A stretch of 64,000 bases of DNA from the NCBI RefSeq assembly GCF_000003815.2, contig NC_049983.1:29339110-29403109 (forward strand), written 5' to 3'. Origin of the DNA: Branchiostoma floridae (lineage: Eukaryota; Chordata; Leptocardii; Amphioxiformes; Branchiostomatidae). Shown here in pieces: positions 1-10,214 of this stretch; position 1 is the first letter of the stretch; the number at the start of each line of letters is the position of its first letter. A program made the position numbers and the translations under genes. Under the pieces are notes generated by a model that did not search any database, had not been told where the DNA came from, and worked only from the letters and a program-made list of their open reading frames with translations.

Positions 1-94
1 TAGAAAACTAGGCCTTTTGGAAACAAATTTAAAGAAAACTTAGATTTTATAGTTATCACCTACATCAAATACTAATGACTGGGTATGAGGTTAC

Positions 95-3000
95 CTTGAC
101 ATAAGCGCAGACCTTCCTTAAGGAGTGCAGGTGACAGGTGAACCAGCGCAGGTAGATCTGCAGGTCGTCAGGTGTGAGCTGGCTGCAGGGCTGGGCGGGG
201 TTACCTGCCAGGAGCGCCTCCCGAACCACCGACAGCCGCTGGGCTCGCTCCAGGGTATCCCGGTACTCCGACATGATCTGGCTACAGGGGGGACACAGGC
301 ACACATTACCTAAAACCTTACACTTAACATCTAACATCTAACCCTGACACCTAACCCTAACCTAATATCTAACCCTAAACCTGACCACCGCAAGCCGCTG
401 GGCTCGCTCCAGGGCGTCACAGTACTCCAACATGATCTGGCTACAGGACAGACACAGGCACACATTACCACCAAACAGCAAATGCCAACATAAGTCCCAT
501 ACCTAACATCTAAGTTGCAAACCCTAACCTAACTCCTACCTTACATCTAACCCTAACCCTAACCTAACACCTAACCTTAACCCTTACACCTAACACTAGC
601 CTAACATCTAACTTTAAACCTCACAGCTGAAAGCTGTTTCGCTCACTCAAAGGCTTCCCGGTACTCTAATATGACACAGGCACACGTTACCTAACATCTA
701 ACCCTAACCTAAGTCCAGAATAGTGCATGTATGTACTGTCTCAGTGGTAGTGTGGGTACATGTCTAATATGGTACATACTCAAGCCTGCTGTGGTAGTGA
801 GGGTACATGGTCTCCATCACGTTGGTGTGTCGACAGAAGCGCTTCCAACGCAGCATGTGCATGTGCTTACACTGGACCAGCTCCTGGATTCGGTCCAGGT
901 AAAACTGAAACAGCAGGAGACATGTGCACATTATTACACTGGACCAGCTCCTGGACTCTGTCCAGGTAAAATTGAAACAACAGGAGACATGTGCACATTA
1001 TTACACTGGTCCAGCTCCTGTATACGGTCCAGGTAAAACTGAAACAACAGGAGACATGTGCACATTATTACACTGGACCAGCTCCTGGATACGGTCCAGG
1101 TAAAACTGAAACAACAGGAGACATGTGCACATTATTACACTGGACCAGCTCCTGGATTCGGTCCAAGTAAAACTGAAACAACAGGAGACATGTGCACATT
1201 ATTACACTGAACCAGCTCATGGATCCGTTCCAGGTAAAACTGAAACAACAGGAGACATGTGCATGTGCTTACACTGGACCAGCTCATGGATCCGTTCCAG
1301 GTAAAACTGAAACAACAGGAGACATGTGCACATTATTACACTGAACCAGCTCCTGGATTCGGTCCAGGTAAAACTGAAACAACAGGAGACATGTGCACAT
1401 TATTACACTGAACCAGCTCATGGATCCGTTCCAGGTAAAACTGAAACAACAGGAGACATGTGCACATTATTACACTGAACCAGCTCATGGATCCGTTCCA
1501 GGTAAAACTGAAACAACAGGAGACATGTGCACATTATTACACTGAACCAGCTCATGGATACGGTCCAGGTAAAACTGAAACAACAGGAGACATGTGCATG
1601 TGCTCACACTGTACCAGGGAATATGCAATTGTGAACACTGAAACATGTGCATGGTATAACACTGAACCAGAAAACATGTGCACCAGTTTTCCTCTCGCGC
1701 ATCTGTTTCTCTCCCGCGCATCTGTTTCTCTCGCGCATCTGTTTCTCTCCCGCGCATCTGTTTCTCTCCCGCGCATCTGTTTCTCTCCCGCGCATCTGTT
1801 TCTCTCCCCTGCATCTGTTTCTCTCAACGGCATTCTGGTGCTTTCTTCTTCAATGGCGCATCTGTTTCTCTCTCGCGCATCTGTTTCTCTCCCGCATCTG
1901 TTTCTCTCTGTACCTGTTTCTCTCCCACGCATCTGTTTCTCTCTTGCGCATCTGTTTCTCTGCCGCGCATCTGTTTCTCTCCCGTCATCTGTTTCTCTCC
2001 TGCGCATCTGTTTCTCTCCCGCGCATCTGTTTCTCTCCCGCGCATCTGTTTCTCTCCGGTGCATCTGTTTCTCTTCCGCATCTGTTTCTCTCCCGCGCAT
2101 CTGTTTCTCTCCCGCGCATCTGTTTCTCTTCCGCATCTGTTTCTCTCCCGCGCATTTGTTTCTCCCCCGCGCATCTGTTTCTCTCCCGCTCATCTGTTTC
2201 TCTTCCACATCTGTTTCTCTCCCGCGCATCTGTTTCTCTCGCGCATCTGTTTCTCTTCCGCATCTGTTTCTCTCCCGCGCATTTGTTTCTCCCCCGCGCA
2301 TCTGTTTCTCTCCCGCTCATCTGTTTCTCTTCCGCATCTGTTTCTATCCCGCGCATCTGTTTCTCTCGCGCATCTGTTTCTCTCCCGCGCATCTGTTTCT
2401 CCTGCGCATCTGTTTCTCCTGCGCATCTGTTTCTCTCCTGCGCATCTGTTTCTCTCGCGCATCTGTTTCTCTCGGGCATCTGTTTCTCTCCCGCACATCT
2501 GTTTCTCTCTCTCACACCTGTTTCTCTCCCGCATCTGTTTGTTTGTTTGTTTAATTGCGATCTCCATTAGTGTACATCATAAAATCATGCCACTACTCTT
2601 CCTGGAGTCATAATAATAAAAATAAATGAAATACATGAAATGCAAAAGAAACAACTTAACATCAAAAGCGGATAATTAGCGTAAAATAATAAGCAAAATA
2701 ATAAGCAGAGGTCAGAGGTCAAAATAAAGAAGTGATCATACATAACGAATAATAAATAGCAGAAGAAGTTAACTTAATTGATTGAAACACAATCCAATCA
2801 AAAGTGTACTAATAACACAACATAAATATATAACTTAGATGTACTGAAATATAAAAATCATTACCACCATGTGCTCAGGGGTTGTCTTTTGTCTCGTGTT
2901 TTCGCAAGCTCTTTTATCCTAGATTTGAACTCAATGTTGTTGTATGATGTCGTTGTGTTTGGCAATGTGTTATAGGTTTTGATGCATCTGTAGCCAAATG

Positions 3001-6000
3001 TCCTTGTTTTAGCGTTTGTTTTGGGTTTTGATTGAGTGAATGCTCCTCTAGTAGACAGCCTAGTGTGGTGCTCATGTGTGGATTGAATTGTTTGTAATTG
3101 CTTGAAGATGCATTGGGGTTGCCTTTCCTTAACAATTTTGTGGAATGTACATACAGTATTTGTGAAGAGTCTTTCTTTAACGGTTTGCCACTTTAACTGC
3201 ATGTGTAGGTCTTCCAGGTTGCTGTCAAAGGGCTTGTTTGTGGCCAGGCGAGCAGCGCGATTCTGGACCACCTGAAGACCATCTATGTGTGTCTGTGGTG
3301 CAGAGGATAGCAGCACTGAGCCGTAGTCCATGTGTGACAAAACCAGAGCCTGAATAACAGATCTCAATGTACTTTTTGTGAAGTATTTCCTGTGTCGTCT
3401 TATTGTGGCTAGTATGCCTGCCATTTTATTCTTCATTTTGTCAATATGCGATCCCCATGTGAGACGTTGGTCTATAGTGAGACCTAACAGTTCAGCCTGT
3501 TCTACATGTGTAATGTCTGTTCCATCTATTCTTAGTTCTAATTTGGGATTACTCTTTAGTTTAGCATCTGTTTCTCTCTCGGGCAACTGTTTCTCTCCCG
3601 CGCATCTGTTTCTCTCCCACGCAATTCTGTTTCTCTCTCGTGCATCTGTTTCTCTCCCACGCAATTCTGTTTCTCTCTCGTGCATCTGTTTCTCTTTCGC
3701 GCATCTGTTTCTCTCGCGCGCATCTGTTTCTCTCGCGCGCATCTGTTTCTCTCCCGCGCATCTGTTTCTCTCGCGCGCATCTGTTTCTCTCCCGCGCATC
3801 TGTTTCTCTCCCGCGCACCTGTTTCTCTCCCGCACACCTGTTTCTCTCCCGCACACCTGTTTCTCTCCCGCACACCTGTTTCTCTCCCGCTTACCTGTAA
3901 TGAAAGTAACCTGGTGCATCAGCAGAGGCAAGCTCTCTGCTGTGTGTATGTACCTGATTGTGTTAACACCTGAAACACCTGAGTGTTTACCTGGTGCAGC
4001 TGCATGACTGTGTTCACACTGAATGAGAGAACACCTCTAAGTGTTTACCTGGTGCATCAGCAGTGGCAGGCTCTCTGCCGTGTACATGTACCTGATTGAG
4101 TTGACACCTGAGAACACCTGAGTGTTTACCTGGTGCAGCAGCAGGGGCAGGCTCTCTGCTGTGTGCTCCTTCTTCAGACATCCTTCCATTTCCTCCTGCA
4201 GCACATCTGCTTGGACCAGGAGTGGGCGTGCACCCGTAACCTAGCAACAAGAGACACATAAGATGCTGGAGGCAGCGTCACAGACATGCATGTAATTTGT
4301 AATAAGGAACGTGCCATGATGAATGTAGGGTGTGGCAATCTTCTGTGAGATTTACAATTAGAATGGCTGGGCCCATAATTACCAAATCTAATGAAATAAT
4401 TCACTGAAATTTGCTAAGACTTCTCAAATACATAAAACCAGACTGTGTGCCCTTTTGCTGTTTTCTGGTGAAAATCTAACCAGAATTTTGCAGTAATGTA
4501 CAAAGATGAGCCTTGTCTAGAAGCCTATGAAATAGTCTGGTTTAAAACATGATGCTGATACATGATTGTACATAAATAAATAAATAAATAAATACGAGAA
4601 TTGTGGAAGTTTCATATAGAACCTACATGTAGGCCTAAAGAACCTACTCTACATGTACTGTAAGCATTAGCAAGACTTGTTACCTGCAGAGCCTTGTCGA
4701 AGTTTAGTGTAAAACCTACATGTAGGAACCTACAGTAACTGTAAACATTAGTGAGTTGTTACCTGCAGAGCCTACAGTAACTGTAAGCATGAATAAGCCG
4801 TTACCTGCAGAACCTACAGTAACTGTGAACATTAGTAAGTTGTTACCTGCAGAGCCTTGTCGAAGGCCAGCTGCCGCTCCCTGCGGAAGTGCTCATGACT
4901 CTTTGGCCACGGGACGGAACTGCAGGGAAACAGTGAGACAGTACACGTGTGTTTACAGTCTGCAGGGAAACAGGGAACAGTGTGAAACAGTACATGTGTG
5001 TTTACAGTCCATGGGTGGGAGGGAACTGCAGGGAAACAGGGAACAGGGCAGGTCTTTAAGTTTAAGTAACACCCTGGGTTTGAAAAGCTTTATCATATTA
5101 TCTCTATAATTAGTTATTACAGCCCAGGAAAGAATAAGAAATGGCCACAGCAAGTTTCAGTGTCATCAAACCCAGATCTGAAAATGCACTCTTCCTGGCA
5201 AATAAATCAGCAGAAATGGCTGTCATGAAACATGATAGAAGCTCACTTGCATGGTACAGTACACAAAATGATGTGATTAGAGTCTATGGGCAGCGTGCAC
5301 GACTTTGTACATGATGCTCTTGCTGGGTTATTTAGAGAGCAGTTATACCTGATACACGTACTTGTGCTTACAGTGTACTGTAAGTCGTACAGTGCACCTC
5401 ATATGTTTGTTTCTTTGTTTATTGTTTACCCTGCCGGGCTGTCCAGAGAGCAGTTCATTCTCCTCATGTCTGATACATGTACACATTTGTTTGTTTGTTT
5501 GTTTGTTGTTTACCTGATGCTCCTGCTGGGCTGCCCTGTCAGTAGTTCGTTTTCCTCGATGTCTGATACACGTACATGTTTGTTTGTTTGTTTGTTTGTT
5601 TATTGTTTACCTGATGGTCCTGCTGGGCTGCCCTGTCAGCAGCTCGTTCTCTATGTCTGATACACATACATGTTTGTTTGTTTGTTTGTTTGTTGTTTAC
5701 CTGATGGTCCTGCTGGGCTGCCCTGTCAGCAGCTCGTTCTCGATGTCTGATACACGAACATGTTTGTTTGTTTGTTTGTTTGTTTGTTGTTTACCTGATG
5801 CTCCTGCTGGGCTGCCCTGTCAGCAGCTCGTTTTCCTCGATGTCTGATACGTTTGTTTGTTTGTTTGTTTATTGTTTACCTGATGCTCCTGCTGGGCTGC
5901 CCTGTCAGCAGCTCGTTTTCCTCGATGTCTGATACGTTTGTTTGTTTGTTTGTTTATTGTTTACCTGATGCTCCTGCTGGGCTGCCCTGACAGCAGCTCG

Positions 6001-6104
6001 TTCTCCTCGATGTCGGCCTTCAGGTCCTCCAGCTCCTGCTGAAGCTCCGCCTCCAGCTCGCGGATCTTCCCGCTCCCGGAAACCGCGTATGAGAAATCCG
6101 CCAT
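95..6104 (-). CDS. CCDC162: CCDC162-like coiled-coil protein, N-terminal part (runs off left edge)
   Basis: Five coding exons on the minus strand join with consistent phases: 6104-5965 (46 codons +2), 4919-4847, 4240-4130 (37 codons), 904-780 and 281-95. All have AG acceptors and GT donors. The protein starts MADFSYAVSGSGK, followed by a charged helical stretch (ELEAELQQELEDLKADIEEN). It then has SSVPWPKSHEHFRRERQL, VTGARPLLVQADVLQEEME, LPLLLHQ, FYLDRIQELVQCKHMHMLRW and IYLRWFTCHLHSLRK. These blocks, in this order, are what I recall of the N-terminus of vertebrate CCDC162 (a pseudogene in human, intact in mouse); the protein has no firmly established biochemical role. The last exon ends in a good donor at 95, so more exons lie to the left. 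Every one of the five exons has at least one edge copied into a tandem array. The gene is head to head with THOC7, and noncoding 5' exons may lie between 6105 and about 10000. Confidence 0.86.
230..720 (-). repeat. Copies of CCDC162 exon-5 acceptor with telomere-like CCCTAA spacers
   Basis: The start of exon 5 and its acceptor (genuine at 281) recur in two further, progressively diverged copies near 385-470 and 625-690. Between them lie degenerate repeats of CTAACCCTAACCTAACATCTAA type at about 320-400, 490-620 and 690-715. The copies carry exon sequence and the polypyrimidine/AG acceptor but are truncated on the exon side. Confidence 0.7.
825..1625 (-). repeat. 67-bp minisatellite containing CCDC162 exon-4 acceptor (11 copies)
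   Basis: The unit repeats every 67 bp. On the minus strand it reads acceptor CTGTTTCAG, then the first residues of exon 4 (FYLDRIQELVQC), then a spacer. I count 11 copies including the genuine exon at 904. Only the copy at 904 continues into the full exon (HMHMLRWKRFCRH to a donor at 779-778). The last copies grade into diverged sequence near 1600-1680. Confidence 0.88.
1684..2555. repeat. 18-bp minisatellite, left block
   Basis: Units of about 18 bp (CGCATCTGTTTCTCTCCC type, some shortened) run through CCDC162 intron 3. All frames stay largely open, giving artificial low-complexity proteins (RETDARERNRCAGEKQ on minus, LFLSRASVSLPRICF on plus). These are not genes. The same array resumes at about 3565 after a LINE insertion. 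Confidence 0.9.
2556..3567 (-). mobile_element. 5'-truncated non-LTR retrotransposon 3' end inserted in the 18-bp minisatellite
   Basis: Minus-strand coding sequence from about 3560 to the stop at 2861 is intact. It shows the C-terminal part of a reverse-transcriptase polyprotein: AELLGLTIDQRLTWGSHID, YGSVLLSSAPQTHIDGLQ, VQNRAARLATNK and FGYRCIKTYNTLP. This resembles CR1/L2-type elements, but the clade is uncertain. About 300 bp of AT-rich 3' UTR follow (2860-2556), ending in an (AAAC)n-like tail. The catalytic RT core is missing, as in a 5'-truncated insertion. Both flanks are the same 18-bp repeat, and the reading frame continues into the repeat without a stop. Confidence 0.85.
3568..3895. 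repeat. 18-bp minisatellite, right block
   Basis: This continues the array at 1684-2555, now separated by the LINE. The last units drift to CACACCTGTTTCTCTCCCG before ending near CCDC162 exon 3 donor copies. Confidence 0.88.
3900..4165 (-). repeat. Tandem copies of CCDC162 exon-3 end plus donor
   Basis: The sequence TTTACCTGGTGCA(T/G)CAGCAG with flanking exon bases (coding ESLPLLLHQ and donor GTAAAC on minus) occurs near 3908, 3988, 4045 and at the genuine edge, 4130. Copies include about 40 bp of exon and about 40 bp of intron. Confidence 0.75.
4650..5050 (-). repeat. Copies of both edges of CCDC162 exon 2
   Basis: Donor-side copies (TTACCTGCAGAGCC) lie near 4681, 4758 and 4801 beside the genuine donor at 4847. 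Acceptor-side copies (CTGCAGGGAAACAG, i.e. CTGTTTCCCTGCAG on minus) lie near 4966 and 5025 beside the genuine acceptor at 4920. Exon 2 is therefore enclosed by repeats of its own edges. Confidence 0.72.
5300..5990 (-). repeat. Tandem copies of CCDC162 exon-1 end plus donor, with (GTTT)n spacers
   Basis: About 85-bp units contain the last part of exon 1 (ENELLSGQPSRSI on minus), the donor CAG/GTAAAC and a GTTT microsatellite. Good copies lie near 5512, 5609, 5700, 5790 and 5879 and at the genuine donor (5965). Two more diverged copies lie near 5300 and 5425. Confidence 0.82.
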
Positions 6105-6765
6105 TACTGTGACATCATCGACCTGGGAACGACACACAGAACAGTCGTTAGCAGCTCCCGGAAACCGCGTACGAGAAATCCGCCATTACTGTGACATCAT
6201 CGACCTGGGAACGACACACAGAACAGTCGTTAGCAGCTACCGGAAACCGCGTACGAGAAATCCGCCATTACTGTGACATCATCGACCTGGGAACGACACA
6301 CAGAACAGTCGTTAGCAGCTACCGGAAACCGCGTACGAGAACTCCGCCATTACTGTGACATCATCGACCTGGGAACGACACATTAGGAACAATCATTAGC
6401 AGCTACCGGAAACCGCGTACAAGAAATCCGCCATTACTGTGACATCATCAACCTGAGAACGACACAAAACAGTCGTTAGGAACAATCCTTAGGAGCTCCC
6501 GGAAATCGCGTACAAGGATTCCGCCATTACTGCGACATCATCGACCTGGGAGGGGCAGAAAACAGTCGTTAGGAACAATCATTAGGAGCTCCCGGAAATC
6601 GCGTACAAGGATTCCGCCATTACTGTGACATCATCGACCTGGGAGGGGCAGAAAACAGTCGTTAGGAACAATCATTAGGAGCTCCCGGAAATCGCGTACA
6701 AGGATTCCGCCATTACTGCGACATCATCGACCTGGGAGGGGCAGAAAACAGTCGTTAGGAGCTCC
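6061..6765 (-). repeat. Tandem copies of the CCDC162 start-codon region (8 copies)
   Basis: Units of about 82-95 bp carry the minus-strand start ATGGCGGA with the preceding bases GATGATGTCACAGTA and a CAG/GTCGATG acceptor-like site. I count eight ATG-bearing copies; only the one at 6104 reads on into exon 1. If upstream copies are transcribed they supply tandem upstream AUGs. Confidence 0.82.
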
Positions 6766-6784
6766 CAGTCATGATCGTCACCTC

Positions 6785-7790
6785 ATGGCCAGCCTGGGAA
6801 GGACTCAAGGAGGGAACAGTCATCATAAATCATTACCAGCCCCAAATCTTACCAACAACACAAATAGCAGGCGGCAGTACTGGTACTTTTCCTCTAGTTG
6901 CTGCTTGAACTTTATAGAATATCCATTGATTTACAGGCCTAATAATCCAAACACTTCTAGTAGTCACACTCATGAAGAGTACATTGCCAGATGATCTGTT
7001 ATAATACACAGCACAGTAGCTAACACCTAAGCTGTAAGCTAACACTGCTAACTTACTAGTAAGTACTGCTGAAAACGTATGACATTGTAGAGTTTAATTG
7101 CAACAACAGGTTCTACTATGCGAGTGGGAAGGGATACAGACATGTTCCAGGCTGGTATGTAAAACTAAGGACAGACAAAAGGGTAGAAAAACAGTCTTTA
7201 CAAAGATTTTATTTATCCATGGCAGACGTCAGGAGATGTCAAAACATTATCCGTAAGAAAACAACACAGCATCAACACAAGTCAGTCAGACTGGGACAAT
7301 ACAGCATCAGGTTAACACAAGTCAGTCAGGGACAATAACTAGATTGTTAAACTTCAATAAAGACTGAACAGTCATTATTATTATTAGCCATGAATGCATT
7401 TATAACTGCAAGTGTGACGTCAATAAGGATGGAACAGTCCTGAGCCATGAATGCATTGAACAACTTGCAAGTGTGACAGTGTTTTAGTGACGTTTTGTGA
7501 AAGTGAAGGATGCGCGTGAGTCAGTGAGACCCGATCAGAAGGACTTCAAGGAGTGCCAGAGGCTACAGGTGTCAGACACCTGTACAAGAAGAACAGAAGG
7601 AATGCCCGAGGTTACAGGTGTCAGACACCTGTACAAGTCAATCAGGTATTGTATGCCCACCTAGGGTCACCAGGTCAGTGGGCTGAACACTGTACTAATT
7701 ACTAATGTAACTTTAATAATTACATTTGTGAAGATTAGTCATCCAGGATAATACCATAATTGGAGTTGAATCAGCCGATACTACTGGATA
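6785..7790. other. Gene-free stretch upstream of CCDC162
   Basis: No convincing exon is seen. A tandem duplication near 7550-7640 contains two copies of a 19-bp palindrome (ACAGGTGTCAGACACCTGT) carrying CAGGTG/CACCTG E-box cores. Repeated CAGTCAGACTGGGACAATA-type sequence occurs near 7285-7340. Confidence 0.5.
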
Positions 7791-7850
7791 TATGTAAGAT
7801 TTTAATCAGACGTTTCAAACAGCGTCCGCTGTTCTTCATCAGTGAATGAA
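7745..7850 (-). mobile_element. Hammerhead-core-like retroelement fragment
   Basis: On the minus strand, 7844-7809 reads CTGATGA, a 6-bp stem AACAGC/GCTGTT with loop GGAC, then GAAACGTC. This matches the conserved core order of hammerhead ribozymes found in Penelope-like and related elements. A second copy with compensatory stem changes is at 30245-30280. A pairing partner for stem III and the cleavage site were not identified, so self-cleavage is not claimed. Confidence 0.4.
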
Positions 7851-8667
7851 AATGGCTGTGACAGTAGTACATGTGTACTACTATTACTAGTGGCTTCTGA
7901 CAGGTCACCCCGAGTCCACCTGAGGGCTGCTTTGACTTTATTCTGAAATAAATTACAATAACCCTTATTGTAATCCGCTGTGCACTGCAGTGTACTGGGA
8001 GGTTACATGGTCCAAAAGGCTTGTGAAACTGTGTATGGACTTCAGCAGTTCTATCAATTATTCATGGTCAAACGATAAAGACAATTTTCAGACACAGAAA
8101 CTGGGACCCAGAGATTTGAACCAGGAAACAAAAAGCATGGCTTGAATTGCTGTTTTCTGCATCTAACGTTACATATAAATTATCCGCAGGAAACAAATCT
8201 TACCAACTCATTCCTCTACGATCGTATGTAATATTATTGGATCATTCTGGGAAGTGTAGAAGAAATTACATTGTTCTTTATTCCGGAAGCTACAGGTGGT
8301 AATCAATGATGACAGGTAGTAAAGGTTGTTTGACAGTTATAGATACCTGTAGTGTACATAACACCACCGTGTGCAGACATTCTCACACTCTGTAGTCTGT
8401 TTACTTGGACTGGGCACTTTTACCTATAACTAGTATTACACCTACATCATGTCATTCTCTCACTCATTTATTCATTCTCTCAATTCTTCAATCAATGAAA
8501 CACTTGTTCATTCACTCACTCATGCAATCAAGATTTAACGTTAACTTATATTATCTATAAAAAAAGCTCAATTGCCAACTCCTCAAGAATGGACAGTAAA
8601 GTGCACTGAACAATTTTTTTTGGCTTGTGAGTTGGAAATAGAATTTTTCTCCAGTATACAATGTATT

Positions 8668-8908
8668 AACCCTTAAACTGCCAAACCCGGATATATCCGG
8701 CACACATATACATGTCCTGTGTGCCGCACCCGGATATATCCGGGATAGCGTATTCCCCCGAAGTAGCAGCTTTGCGCGCTCGTAGCGCACGAACCCCGGA
8801 AGTTAGGGACTTCGGCCTTGTTCGGGGGTTTCTTTTTGGAAGTCAGCGACCAACTTTGGCACTTGAAGCATTTTATAGGACTGAAACTCTGGCAGTTTAA
8901 GGGTTTAA
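8668..8908. mobile_element. piggyBac-type MITE
   Basis: The ends are TTAACCCTTAAACTGCCA and the inverse TGGCAGTTTAAGGGTTTAA, giving near-perfect terminal inverted repeats next to TTAA. This is the hallmark of TTAA-targeting (piggyBac-type) nonautonomous elements. Inside are two CCCGGATATATCCGG palindromes that themselves form a larger hairpin. Confidence 0.65.
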
Positions 8909-9316
8909 GACTAGTGTTTTCATAAGTTACGCCTCAAGTGTGCTTGCTTGAGCTTTTGAAGTCGTCATAACAAGGGTACTAAGACTGCAGAGTGAAAAGA
9001 ACAAGAATGGTGTTTACAAACATGTCACCAGACTATGAGATACGGCCGTGTCACAAATATTTATCAAACTTCAGGATTGTTTCTGCCTGAAGATTGACGA
9101 AGGTTATGTGACCTCCTTGGAAGGAGCTAACTTTAGTGGCAACAAGGACCCCTGGTGGCAGCTTTAGAACAGCTAAGTAAACACAGGCCTGGCTAGGTTC
9201 CCGGGGTGGGGATTGGTGGAGAAATACAGCAGGCGTTTTCACACGTCTGACATGTCTGTGCAGTGTTGTTCACAGGTTCATGAGATAACGTTCTAATGAG
9301 TGAGAAGGGGCGGGCC

Positions 9317-9515
9317 GGGTACATCTGGCCTACCGTGGGTTGGCCGGCTTTCTGCGGGGCAGGGAAGCTCGCAACACCCCGGTAGTGTTTTTATCGAAAC
9401 TCCTACCGCGTAAAACTAGTTCCAGGTGCTAAAGTCAAGATTTCCCCGGCGGCGGAAAGCTTCTCCTGTCCCAAGGGGAGCCCGGCCAACCCCCGGTAGA
9501 CTGGATACCAGGTTT
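9317..9515. repeat. GC-rich imperfect foldback
   Basis: The left arm (GGTACATCTGGCCTACC...GGGTTGGCCGGC) is matched in inverse by GCCCGGCCAACCCCCGGTAG...GGATACC at about 9488-9515. The arms are about 30 bp with mismatches and a GC-rich interior. It could be a small foldback element or a structured transcript; no known RNA family was recognised. Confidence 0.35.
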
Positions 9516-9559
9516 ATAGGCGGGTTCTGTGCTGAACACCGGCACACAAGTCACCGTAC

Positions 9560-10214
9560 AAACTTATACAAACATCAACATATCTGACGCTAACAGGTTT
9601 GCATGCCAGAGAAATGCCTCTTCTCTGTCTTTCTCAAATAAAGCAAACGAAACACCAAAACATACGTTACCGTGGGTAGGAACAGGAGGTGGCCACAGAT
9701 GGTGAACCTGTCGTCTGACTTCCGAGTTCCTCGGAGCCGAGGTCTTCCGAGTTCCTCAGAGCCGAACCGTGTCAAACTCCATGGCGACCCTTCAAACCAA
9801 CCCGACCAAAACTTTCCCGACAAAGCCTCAGAGCGTGAACACAACTGAAACGTGCCCAGGAGAGGCTAGTGTCCGATCGGGAGTTCCACAGTGTCAGCAG
9901 GGCGGGAGGAAAGTTGTTGTCGCTGCTGAGGAATGATTCTCAGGTTTTCATGCTCGGCGCCACAGCAACGGGCCAAGTTACGGCAATTACCACGACCCTA
10001 TACACCCTACCAAAATTAACCGGATGAGACTAAATTTTACTCCTTAATAGGAATATGACTCACTTTAAAACCCTTTAAGAACCTTTTTTTGGTTATTTTC
10101 TTAATATTTGTGACAAATTATCAAGTTAATAGATAAACAGTACCACCTACTCAATAGAAACTGGCCCTAAGACTCATCGCGCATATTTTGTTGCCTGTGT
10201 GTGGTGTTGGCATC
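9560..10214. promoter_or_regulatory. Probable promoter region between CCDC162 and THOC7
   Basis: This GC-richer stretch lies directly upstream of the THOC7 start codon and faces the divergent CCDC162 gene. It contains a GC-box-like GGGCGGGAGG near 9901. No TATA element is obvious. Assignment rests on position and composition only. Confidence 0.35.

Noticed and set aside
320-715. Telomere or subtelomere
   Set aside because: CCCTAA-like units are degenerate, short and interrupted by exon copies; a coding gene continues beyond the left edge.
1460-2613. Several long overlapping open frames on both strands (100-360 residues)
   Set aside because: They are translations of 18-bp and 67-bp tandem repeats that lack stops in several frames; composition is periodic and no domain is present.
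2861-3931. 356-residue protein joining RETDARERNRC repeats to a reverse-transcriptase tail
   Set aside because: A read-through of minisatellite into a truncated LINE, not a gene fusion.
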